Assembly (NCBI GenBank): GCA_041398825.1
Contig: JAWKTX010000001.1
Span: 372,001 to 436,000 of the forward strand
DNA from: Planctomycetaceae bacterium
GTDB lineage: Bacteria > Planctomycetota > Planctomycetia > Planctomycetales > Planctomycetaceae
DNA length: 64,000 nt
Direction: 5' to 3'
In this document: positions 26,247 to 34,491 of the stretch, piece by piece
Layout: every line of letters starts with the position of its first letter
Position numbering within the stretch: position 1 is the stretch's first letter
The notes under the pieces: generated by a model
The model's input: only the letters and a program-made list of their open reading frames with translations
What the model was told of the DNA's origin: nothing
Database searches by the model: none
Made by a program: the position numbers and the translations under genes

Positions 26247-28619
26247 TCAGCTCAATTGCTTTCGGAATCGAAAGACACTGGCCCCGAAGATGACAACTGT
26301 GCAAACGGTTAATCCTGCGATCTGGGGAATCAGATCCACGGCATCCGCCCCCCGAAGGACAACGCCACGCAGAATTTCGATGTAATACGTTACGGGAATG
26401 ATGTGGGTGGCGGCAAAGATTGGCAGCGGCATCTGTTCGCGAGGGAACATGAAACCCGATAACAGCACGCTGGGAAGCATGATGATGAATGCAAACTGCA
26501 TCGCCTGGAGCTGAGTTTTTGCAAGTGTCGATACCAGAATCCCCAATCCCAGCGCACAGACGAGAAACAGCAGCGACAGGCCAAGCAGCAGCCATAAACT
26601 TCCGTTGATGGGGACGCCAAAGACAAAGACCATGACCGTGAGCACGATCAGGGTTTCGAATGCGCCAACCACGGCATAGGGAATCAACTTCCCCAGCAGC
26701 AGTCCGGCACGGCCAACAGGCGTGACGAAAAGCTGCTCAAGCGTCCCCAGTTCACGCTCTCCCACCACCGCGAATGACGTGAGGAACAGCGTGACCAGCT
26801 GCAGAATAATGCCGACCAGTCCGGGGACAAAGAAGTTGGAACTTTCCAGCGCAGGATTGAACAGGAGACGTGGACGCAGATCGATCGGCATGGCAGCGTG
26901 TCCCGTCGGGTCGCGCGCCGGAACGACACGATTCTGATCGGCAACGGAACGTCCTATGCGAATGGAATGACTGACCGCAAGCAGATTGGCTGTTTGAAGC
27001 GCTGTGGTTGCGACCTGAGAGTCGCTTCCATCGATCAGCACCTGTACCTCTGCCTGTCGACCATGCAGCAATTGCTCCGAATATGCCGCGGGAATCACGA
27101 TGCCGACCTGAGCTCGACCAGAAGTCAGCGCATGCTGAAACTCGTTCCAGCTGGTCATTCGACCAGCATCCTGAAATGTGCGAGTGTTAAAGAATGAATC
27201 TCGCAGCTCGCGGGCGTGACTGCGTCCGTCCATGTCCAGGACAACTGTGGGGATGTTTTCGATTTCCGTTTGGATTGCGTAGCCAAAGATGAATGTCTGC
27301 AGGACTGGAACGACCAGCATGAAGAACAACGTTGAAGGCTGACGCCGGATCTGAGTGAACTCTTTAGTGAGTATCGCGCCGACGCCGGAGAGTGCGGTTG
27401 GTTGCTGTCTGTCTTTAAATCCTTCTGTGATTTGACCAGTGACGGCGGGTATGGCACTGTTTTCAGCTTCTCGATCGGCACCCGACGAGCCTGCGTCAGA
27501 GATTTCATCTGAACGACGTGGTTCACTGTCGACCCTTGCCGCTACCGTTGCATCCGTCCCCGTCGTCGTCACAGTTGTTGACAGGATCCGGGAATCAGAT
27601 CCGGTTGAACCCGCACGAGTGAGTGCGACAAACACGTCCTCGAGAGTCGGCGCCACTTGTCGACACTGAACGGTTTCGTCCGAACGCGATAGTCTTACTG
27701 CGATGTCGTGAGGAGAAATGTTGTGGTCAACCAGAGCGTGAATCATTTGTCCAAAGAGCGTCGCATCCCGGCACCCCGGCATCGTTCGCAGCGGTTGAAG
27801 TTGCGTGGCTGGCTCATCGACTTCTATCTCCCAACGCTGTGTGCCGGCGGGGGTGACAGCTGGCAGCTGCTTGAGCTCTGCGGGCTGTCCAACGACCACC
27901 AGACGAGACGCCTGGATATATCCAACGTGTGAACACCGTTCGGCCTCGTCCATGTAGTGCGTTGTGACGAACTGCGTGACACCACGAGCACTCAGGTCGA
28001 ACAGCAGATCCCACAAATCGCGCCGTGCGACCGGGTCAATGCCTGCGGTCGGCTCATCCAGAAACAAAACGTCCGGTTCATGAATCAAAGCACAGGCCAG
28101 TGCAAGTCGCTGTTTCCATCCGCCCGACAGTGTGCCTGCCAGTTGCGGCAATCGGTCTGATAATGATGTCAGCTGCAGAACATCCTGCATGCGCTGCTGA
28201 GTTCGGATCGCAGACAGTCCGTAAATGCTGCCATAAAACCTGAGGTTCTCCTCAACGCTCAGGTCGGCATACAGGCTGAACTTCTGAGACATGTAGCCGA
28301 TGCGTTGTTTGATGATTTCAGATTCGGTGGTTACGTCGTAGCCCAGCACACGGGCACTGCCTCCACTCGGGGGAAGAACGCCGCACAACATTCGAATAAT
28401 GGTCGACTTTCCGCTTCCATTCGGGCCAAGCAGACCAAAAATAGCGCCCCTGGGAACATCGAACGAAACATTGTCGACCGCTACAAAAGAACCGAACGAA
28501 CGACACAGGTTCTGCAACTGAATTGCTGCAGGAGTTTGTCGCACAGGCTGCCAGGTCTCACCTGCGTCATCGTTGCTGTTGATGAGCGGATCCTCAGGTC
28601 GGAGCGGATCGCTGGTCAT
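26247..28619 (-). CDS. ABC transporter, ATPase fused to ABC-2 type permease
   Basis: A 790-residue half-and-half fusion. The N-terminal ATPase has Walker A GPNGSGKST (65-73), signature LSGGW (164-168) and Walker B ending LDEP (E189), followed by THYMDEAE. After a linker of about 150 residues comes an ABC-2 permease (about 415-790). It has a first TM near LFFMLVVPVLQTFIFGY, a large extracytoplasmic loop, and five further TM segments in the last 230 residues. Its layout matches the YhhJ/RbbA-like drug exporters, although those have two ATPase domains. The start ATG overlaps the stop of the HlyD gene by four bases, so the two form one export system. Substrate unknown. Confidence 0.92.
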   Translation of the reverse strand: MTSDPLRPEDPLINSNDDAGETWQPVRQTPAAIQLQNLCRSFGSFVAVDNVSFDVPRGAIFGLLGPNGSGKSTIIRMLCGVLPPSGGSARVLGYDVTTESEIIKQRIGYMSQKFSLYADLSVEENLRFYGSIYGLSAIRTQQRMQDVLQLTSLSDRLPQLAGTLSGGWKQRLALACALIHEPDVLFLDEPTAGIDPVARRDLWDLLFDLSARGVTQFVTTHYMDEAERCSHVGYIQASRLVVVGQPAELKQLPAVTPAGTQRWEIEVDEPATQLQPLRTMPGCRDATLFGQMIHALVDHNISPHDIAVRLSRSDETVQCRQVAPTLEDVFVALTRAGSTGSDSRILSTTVTTTGTDATVAARVDSEPRRSDEISDAGSSGADREAENSAIPAVTGQITEGFKDRQQPTALSGVGAILTKEFTQIRRQPSTLFFMLVVPVLQTFIFGYAIQTEIENIPTVVLDMDGRSHARELRDSFFNTRTFQDAGRMTSWNEFQHALTSGRAQVGIVIPAAYSEQLLHGRQAEVQVLIDGSDSQVATTALQTANLLAVSHSIRIGRSVADQNRVVPARDPTGHAAMPIDLRPRLLFNPALESSNFFVPGLVGIILQLVTLFLTSFAVVGERELGTLEQLFVTPVGRAGLLLGKLIPYAVVGAFETLIVLTVMVFVFGVPINGSLWLLLGLSLLFLVCALGLGILVSTLAKTQLQAMQFAFIIMLPSVLLSGFMFPREQMPLPIFAATHIIPVTYYIEILRGVVLRGADAVDLIPQIAGLTVCTVVIFGASVFRFRKQLS

Positions 28620-29749
28620 GGAGATAAATCTCCGGTGTGGAACCAGACATCGGCGGCCATGCCGGGCCGAAGGACCTCACTATGATCAGACAACAGCACT
28701 TTCATGCGAAACACCTGCTTCGAACGTTCCTCCGGTGTCTGGATGTTGCCTGGAGTGAATTCTGCCTGTCTCGCAATAAACGAAATCCGTCCTTCGAATT
28801 TTTGCCCGGGAAGACTATCCACCGTAATCCCGACTTTCTGATTGATGGAGATGTTCAATCGGTTCTCCGGGACATAGGTACGAATCCAGAGCTGACGATG
28901 ATTCAGCAGCGAGAGAGCGGGTCCTCCCGGTGAGATCAAGTCTCCGGGCTGCAGATCAATGGCTTCCACAGTTCCATCACCCGGAGCCGTAATCTGCAGC
29001 TCCTTCAGTTGCTGATCAATCGCTGCCAGTGACGCGGCGGCCGCTTCGACTGTGGCGGAAGCTTCAGCAATCTCTTCCTCGCGGTAGCCGAGCGACGCCA
29101 GCTTCCACGCGGCATCGGCTTCATCAAATGCAGCCTGAACAGCGGAGATGTCTTCTTTCCGCGTTCCCTCTCTCAGGAGCTCCAGCTCTGCCGCTCGGAC
29201 AGTTCGATTTGCGCGAGCAACACGAAGCTGCTTCTCAACTTCGTCGAAGTCACTCTGGTTGATGGCCTTCTGACCGAGTGAAGTCTCGGCTCGTTTGTAC
29301 GCGATCTGTGCCATTTCCAGTTCCGCTTCGGCCTGTTCAAGTCGCGCTGCGGCCGAATCAATGTCCAGAGGTCGAGGACCGTTTTTTGCCTTTTCCAGGA
29401 TTGCTTTCGCCTGTTCACGTCGTGCTGCGGACTGAGCCACTTCTTCCGCGCGAAGGCCTGCTTTCAGTTTTCTCAGCACGGCGGCATGTTGAGCCAGTCG
29501 CTGATTCGCCTCCGCTCTTTTTTCCATCAGGTCAAACGGTTCAAGCTCAACCAGGACTTCGCCCTTTGAGACGGTATCACCCTCGTCAACCATAACCCTC
29601 TGCACTCGACCACCAATCCGAGAACCTACCCGAATTTCATCGGCTTCAACAAAACCCGAAACATGAAATTCTTCCGGCGTTCTCTGACTGAATACCAATG
29701 CCGTCAGCAGTGCTGCACAGATCAGCACAACGGGAAGAATTCGAGACAT
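28616..29749 (-). CDS. HlyD-type membrane fusion protein
   Basis: The periplasmic adaptor of the exporter encoded next to it. From ATG 29749 (AAGG eight bases upstream) it has 377 residues: a single N-terminal anchor (LPVVLICAALLTALVF), a lipoyl-like half (VDEGDTVSKGEVLVEL), a long helical hairpin rich in Ala/Glu/Arg (about 90-240), and the returning half (TAPGDGTVEAIDLQPGD) with a beta-barrel. A TTG at 29770 would add seven residues. Translationally coupled to the ABC gene by an ATGA overlap. No outer-membrane TolC-like gene is adjacent. Confidence 0.93.
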   Translation of the reverse strand: MSRILPVVLICAALLTALVFSQRTPEEFHVSGFVEADEIRVGSRIGGRVQRVMVDEGDTVSKGEVLVELEPFDLMEKRAEANQRLAQHAAVLRKLKAGLRAEEVAQSAARREQAKAILEKAKNGPRPLDIDSAAARLEQAEAELEMAQIAYKRAETSLGQKAINQSDFDEVEKQLRVARANRTVRAAELELLREGTRKEDISAVQAAFDEADAAWKLASLGYREEEIAEASATVEAAAASLAAIDQQLKELQITAPGDGTVEAIDLQPGDLISPGGPALSLLNHRQLWIRTYVPENRLNISINQKVGITVDSLPGQKFEGRISFIARQAEFTPGNIQTPEERSKQVFRMKVLLSDHSEVLRPGMAADVWFHTGDLSP

Positions 29750-29902
29750 GTTTGGGGCCTTCTGAACCAATTCGTCGGCGATACTCCGAGAGTCGCAGGT
29801 GACGTTCGGGCGTTTTGTGTCGTTTCTCTCAGTCTATCGTGCCGCCAGTCTGCAGTTCCCGCGCAGGTTTGTTGATAGCCTGCCAGCCACGCAGGGGTGC
29901 GA

Positions 29903-31156
29903 TCATTTGACCTTCACGCATACAACAGTCTTGTCATCTCGAACATACAATCGACCATCGCTGATGGCAGGGGCTTGTCGAGTTGTCTCAATAACCGGCT
30001 CTGACTTGCTGAGCAGAGTGAAAGCAGAGGGCGTCGCTTCGACGATCATTAATTCGCCATCCATATCGGTCATGAACAGCTTGCCATCCGCCAGTGTCAG
30101 ATTGCTCTTGCCGAATCGATTTTTCTGCCACGTGGTCTTCATGTCAGACAGACGAATGCATACCAGATTTGTAATGGGGCCGGCACTGCCGATGTTATCC
30201 AGCGCATAGAGATGTCCATTGTGAATCACAGGGGTCTGCCATTCGGCTCGCAACTGACTGTCTTTTCCAGGGGACTTCCAGACAGGTGCTGCCTTTTGGC
30301 CGGATGCTGGACTTCCTGATATCTTCAGGACGGTGGATCCATGGTTTTCGCCGGCAGAAATCAAAACCGTATCGCTCGACAGTTGCACAGGACTGGCGGT
30401 GTTGCAGTCGTAGTCGGTCACGTACTCGTAAGACCAGAGTGTATTTCCGGTTGCCGGATCAATCCCCAGAACGCTGGCGCCAACAAACGCAACTACGGTG
30501 GGAGCGTTGTTCAGCGTCATGAGCACGGGGGAAGAATAACCGGCGGTGCCCTGCCCTGCTTTCCATGCACGTTTTCCGTCTGATAAACGAAACGCAGCCA
30601 CGGCGGCCTGACGCGTTCCTGAATGCACGACGATCCATTCGCCAACGACCAGCGGAGAGCAGGACATGCCATATTCTGATGGTTTGCCACCCAGCTCCTT
30701 TGGAACATCAACCTTCCAGTTCAATTTGCCACTGTCCTTGTTCAGACTCGCCAGCACACCCTCGCCTGAATAGGTGACCACAGAATCCCCTGAAATGGTG
30801 GGCGTCGCGCGCGGACCATGGCCCATTGCGTTGCTGTACGCCGGAGCCACCGGAGTCTGCCACGCGATGCTGCCATCGGACACCTTCATCGCGGCAACAA
30901 ACTGGTTTTCGTCGTCCTGATACATAGTGAAAGCATGATCGCCAACGACAGAGATGCCTGACATCCCGACACCCAGCGGAGTCTTCCACAAAATCTCAGG
31001 ACCGGCTGTCGGCCAGACGCTGATCAATCCCTTCTCAGCAGATGTTCCGTTCCGGCTGGCTCCCAGAAACTGTGGCCAGTCGTCAGCAAGGCACAGGTTG
31101 CAGCCTGAGGCAATCATGCCAATTGCGAGGATCCATTGCGCGGTCGATGTTGTCAT
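29903..31156 (-). CDS. PQQ-like beta-propeller protein
   Basis: From ATG 31156 the product is 417 residues with a signal peptide (MTTSTAQWILAIGMIASGC..., cleaved before DDWPQFLGASRNG). The opening DWPQFLGASRNGTS, WKTPLGVGMSG and repeated blades ending in W-K/x motifs are typical of the planctomycete PQQ-binding-like propellers related to BamB. No enzyme residues of a true PQQ dehydrogenase are seen, so it is more likely a binding or scaffolding propeller in the periplasm. The preferred start gives a compact signal peptide, with AGGGA about ten bases upstream. Stands alone. Confidence 0.88.
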   Translation of the reverse strand: MTTSTAQWILAIGMIASGCNLCLADDWPQFLGASRNGTSAEKGLISVWPTAGPEILWKTPLGVGMSGISVVGDHAFTMYQDDENQFVAAMKVSDGSIAWQTPVAPAYSNAMGHGPRATPTISGDSVVTYSGEGVLASLNKDSGKLNWKVDVPKELGGKPSEYGMSCSPLVVGEWIVVHSGTRQAAVAAFRLSDGKRAWKAGQGTAGYSSPVLMTLNNAPTVVAFVGASVLGIDPATGNTLWSYEYVTDYDCNTASPVQLSSDTVLISAGENHGSTVLKISGSPASGQKAAPVWKSPGKDSQLRAEWQTPVIHNGHLYALDNIGSAGPITNLVCIRLSDMKTTWQKNRFGKSNLTLADGKLFMTDMDGELMIVEATPSAFTLLSKSEPVIETTRQAPAISDGRLYVRDDKTVVCVKVK

Positions 31157-31412
31157 GTCGGTCCATTCCCTGAGTTGTTGAAGATACACTGGCAAAGTTC
31201 AAATCTTCAGTAAGTTGCCCTGTTCACGCCGGGTGAAGTCCCGTCAGGAACCGGTGACGTCTCAGCATACGCCAGCGTGCAGTATCATTGAAGTCAGTGC
31301 TGAGGGTGTGTCTGGCGATGGATAATCCGTCTGAGATGTTGGCGAATCGGCTTTGACTCTTTGCCATCCGAATTCACGCCGGTCGAACCCGTGGTTCTGA
31401 TTCGGTTGAGCG

Positions 31413-32816
31413 TTACTTCACAATGCAGGCGTTCAGCATTGGCTGTTCTTCCGTCATGAATGCCGTTTCATTCGAGGGGCCAAGGCGGCAGGCGGTCAGG
31501 ATGCTGTCGCCCACAGGGCCGGTCCAATGGATGGCCGCCTTTTGCAACCTTGTGGCGCGACGGTCGATGACTGTGACCGCCGACAGTGTGACGTCCTGAC
31601 TATTATCGAGCCGGATGCCATAAGGTGCGGAATCCAGTACCTGGGTGTTGCTAATGATAAAGTTTCGGCACCCCATGATTTCCAGAAGCGCTTCGCGCTG
31701 CAGTTCCGGGGCCTCCGGGAATCTGTGACGACCAGTCTGACAATCCTGCAGCAGGTTGCCATTGATGATGCAGTCGTTGCTGTTCCGAAACGTGACACCG
31801 GTACAGAGTTCCCTTTCTACACCATAGTCAGCATTGTGCCCGAAGCAGTTGTCGCCCAGAAGAATCTGAACACTGTCTTCTACCAGCACATTACGGTTGT
31901 GTCCCGAATAGATGTAGTTGCCGGTGATGGTGACTCCCTGAGCAGCCGTCAGATGGATGTTATTCCACTGACTTCCGATCAGGTTGCCGCTGATTGTCCA
32001 CATGCCGACCTGTGGGTTTTTATCGGGACCCTGACCGATGAATCGAATATTGGACCCGTTGGGACTGTAGGTTGCCTGAATGGTATTGCTGCAGATAGTG
32101 CCTTCACGAATGCTGCCAACAGTCGCGTCCAGGTAAATCTCGGCGGTGGGTTCGGCATCAGCACCTTCGATACCATGAGCACGATTATTGTTGTATTCGA
32201 TGTCGTTTCCCGTGATCTGCAGATTGCGGATTTCGCTGCGTTCAATGCGAATGCCGCCCAGCCGACAATAACTGATGTGGGAACTGCTGATGATTGTCTG
32301 ATGCAGATTCAGATCGTGGAGATGAATGCCAATACCAGTGTTGTAATAGATGTGGCAATGATCGATCAGAACATTGCGAGCCCGACCGGTGATCTGAATT
32401 CCGTTACGCAGGTTGCGCAACATGACTCCGGTGATTGTTGGCTGAGTCGCACCGGTGACAAGAATTCCATCGGCTTCAGGATGCTGACCGGTGATCTCGA
32501 TGTCTTTGATCATCGGCATACGTTCGTGGTTCCAGGTTTCCACCGTGTAGCTCTTTGGATCTGCGCTGCCTTTGTGGTTACCTTTCAGAACGATTGCCGG
32601 ACCTTGTCCGTCCATGACGATACGAGCGGTCCCTGCCTGCCCGTCCAGCGAAGTCCAGCCGACCGACGCCAGATCCACCATAATTGACTTGGTAATACGA
32701 TACGTACCGCGAGTGAACGAGAGTTGTCCAATGGATTCGTCGATCGCATGCTGTATCGCGTCCGTGTCATCAGTGACGCCGTCTCCGGTCGCTCCAAAAT
32801 CTGCAACGGTGGTCAT
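31413..32816 (-). CDS. Right-handed parallel beta-helix protein (pectate-lyase-like)
   Basis: A 467-residue protein with the start common to phage-tail and pectinase-like beta-helices: VADFGATGDGVTDDTDAIQHAID. Turns of about 22-25 residues follow (DILITGA..., RNLRNGIQITGRARNVLID, ISSSHISYCRLGGIRI) through to the C-terminus. The N-terminal DUF/pectate lyase 3 module is recognisable, but no catalytic residues of a defined lyase can be named. No signal peptide is present at the chosen ATG or in the upstream DNA. It may act on a polysaccharide or be a structural protein; the lack of an export signal is odd. Confidence 0.8.
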   Translation of the reverse strand: MTTVADFGATGDGVTDDTDAIQHAIDESIGQLSFTRGTYRITKSIMVDLASVGWTSLDGQAGTARIVMDGQGPAIVLKGNHKGSADPKSYTVETWNHERMPMIKDIEITGQHPEADGILVTGATQPTITGVMLRNLRNGIQITGRARNVLIDHCHIYYNTGIGIHLHDLNLHQTIISSSHISYCRLGGIRIERSEIRNLQITGNDIEYNNNRAHGIEGADAEPTAEIYLDATVGSIREGTICSNTIQATYSPNGSNIRFIGQGPDKNPQVGMWTISGNLIGSQWNNIHLTAAQGVTITGNYIYSGHNRNVLVEDSVQILLGDNCFGHNADYGVERELCTGVTFRNSNDCIINGNLLQDCQTGRHRFPEAPELQREALLEIMGCRNFIISNTQVLDSAPYGIRLDNSQDVTLSAVTVIDRRATRLQKAAIHWTGPVGDSILTACRLGPSNETAFMTEEQPMLNACIVK

Positions 32817-33014
32817 AGGTGATTTACTCCTGATTCATTTTATCCCGAGAATTGGCGAGCGGTTTTTCCGGACGGTCGATGCTGTAAGGTTATTGTCTGA
32901 CGGGGTGACTTTAGCCGGATCTGCGCGATTTCGGAATCGGCAACGCAGGTAGAGGAAAGTTCACCGGCGACCGAGAAGCCTGACTGACAACTGACAGTGT
33001 GTGGGAGCGGCCGA

Positions 33015-34472
33015 CTATACCATCAGTTCACGGATGGCATTTCCCGGGCAGATTACGAATGGACGGCCCTCGATGTCGGTCAGTTCCAGACTGGCAGGAA
33101 CGCCCATCAATTCATAAACCGTGGCTACCAGATCGATTGGATTCACCGGTTTGTCGGCAGGGTACGCGGCATGACGGTCGCTGGCTCCGTACACCTGGCC
33201 GCCCTGAATACCGCCACCGGCCAGTACGCTGGTAAAACAATTCGGCCAGTGATCACGCCCGTCGCGTCCTGCGCCAGCATCGCTGTTGCGTTGTCCGATT
33301 TTGGGCGTTCGCCCGAATTCACCAGTCCAGATCACCAGTGTTTCGTCCAGCATCCCGCGTTGCTGAAGATCGTCCAGCAAAGCAGAAAAGGCTTTATCAG
33401 CCACCGGCATGAGTCGATCACGATGATCAATGAAGTTCTTGCTGTGGGTATCCCAGTACACGCTGACATTCTTGATTCCGTCATTGGGCCAGTACACCGT
33501 GACCAGGGGAACCCCGCGCTCAACAAGCCGACGCGCCTGCAGGACGGATTGCCCGTGAGGATTGCGTCCGTACCAGTCTCGAACATTGTCTGGTTCTTCG
33601 GTCAGATCAAAGGCGGACCTGCCAACAGCAGATGCCAGCAGGTCAAAGGCTCTTGAATAATGACGCTGCATGGATTTCAGCGGATCGAGCTGCTGTAACT
33701 CCGTGGCTGTCAGTTCCAGAGAATGCAGAAGCGACTTTCGATGATTCATTCGCGAAGACGGAACGGCATCCAGCGGTTCAATCTCACCGACACGATAGTC
33801 AGGCCGGGATGGGTCGGCATCGATGGTCAGCGGATCCCAGGTGGGGCCAAGCCATCCGGCAAACTGTCCATGGCTCTGTTCGACAAATCGCGGAACATCA
33901 TTTTCCAGCTTCGGTCGCATCGATACAAACGGCGGAAGTGGATCACGACCACGCCCGAGTCGTGCCAGGACAGAACCCATGTGTGGCCAGTCCTTGCGCA
34001 AATCGCTGGATGGAAGCGGTGGTTTGCCTGTCAGCAGGAAGTGCGTCGCGGTCGTGTGATCGACATTGTTGTGGGTCATCGATCGAATGATGGCCAGTTT
34101 ATCTGTACGTTCCGCCAGCAGCGGGAAATGTTCACAGATCTGAATTCCCGGGACACGCGTGTCGATGGGTTTGAATTCTCCTCGAACTTCCGCCGGTGCA
34201 TCCGGTTTCAAATCCCAGGTATCCTGATGCGCTGGGCCTCCCCACATAAAAAGCAGGATACATGCTTTTGCTCTGGCCTGCGCGGCCAGTTGCTTTGCCT
34301 GACGTTCGACGTGCTGAAGTTCTGTTCGTTGCTGCGTGGCAATTGCGGCAGCAACGGATTGAGCGTTCAGTAGTTCCGGCAGCGAAATTCCAAGCAGTCC
34401 GGCAGCGCCCGCGCAAAGCGTATCACGTCGTCGGATTGATTGCTGCTGTGGGATTCTCTGCCGGGATATCAT
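33015..34472 (-). CDS. DUF1501 family exported protein
   Basis: The second DUF1501 protein. From ATG 34472 (AGG five bases upstream) it has 485 residues with a Tat-like leader IRRRDTLCAGAAGLLGISLP. The main domain begins ILLFMWGGPAHQDTWDLKP and has the closing block VIWTGEFGRTPKIGQRNSD and GRDHWPNCF. The longer open frame to 34520 would start with the Met-rich MMTTMMKRHN that is produced by the +1 reading of the Asp-coding tail of the next gene; I regard that as fortuitous. It is directly downstream of the M48 peptidase gene (20 bases between 34472 and its stop at 34492). Substrate unknown. Confidence 0.9.
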   Translation of the reverse strand: MISRQRIPQQQSIRRRDTLCAGAAGLLGISLPELLNAQSVAAAIATQQRTELQHVERQAKQLAAQARAKACILLFMWGGPAHQDTWDLKPDAPAEVRGEFKPIDTRVPGIQICEHFPLLAERTDKLAIIRSMTHNNVDHTTATHFLLTGKPPLPSSDLRKDWPHMGSVLARLGRGRDPLPPFVSMRPKLENDVPRFVEQSHGQFAGWLGPTWDPLTIDADPSRPDYRVGEIEPLDAVPSSRMNHRKSLLHSLELTATELQQLDPLKSMQRHYSRAFDLLASAVGRSAFDLTEEPDNVRDWYGRNPHGQSVLQARRLVERGVPLVTVYWPNDGIKNVSVYWDTHSKNFIDHRDRLMPVADKAFSALLDDLQQRGMLDETLVIWTGEFGRTPKIGQRNSDAGAGRDGRDHWPNCFTSVLAGGGIQGGQVYGASDRHAAYPADKPVNPIDLVATVYELMGVPASLELTDIEGRPFVICPGNAIRELMV

Positions 34473-34491
34473 ATCGCCTGAGTCCTGCAAG

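Noticed and set aside
31527..32687. 386-codon plus-strand frame
   Set aside because: Long because of the codon pattern of the beta-helix gene on the other strand; no motif or start signal supports it.
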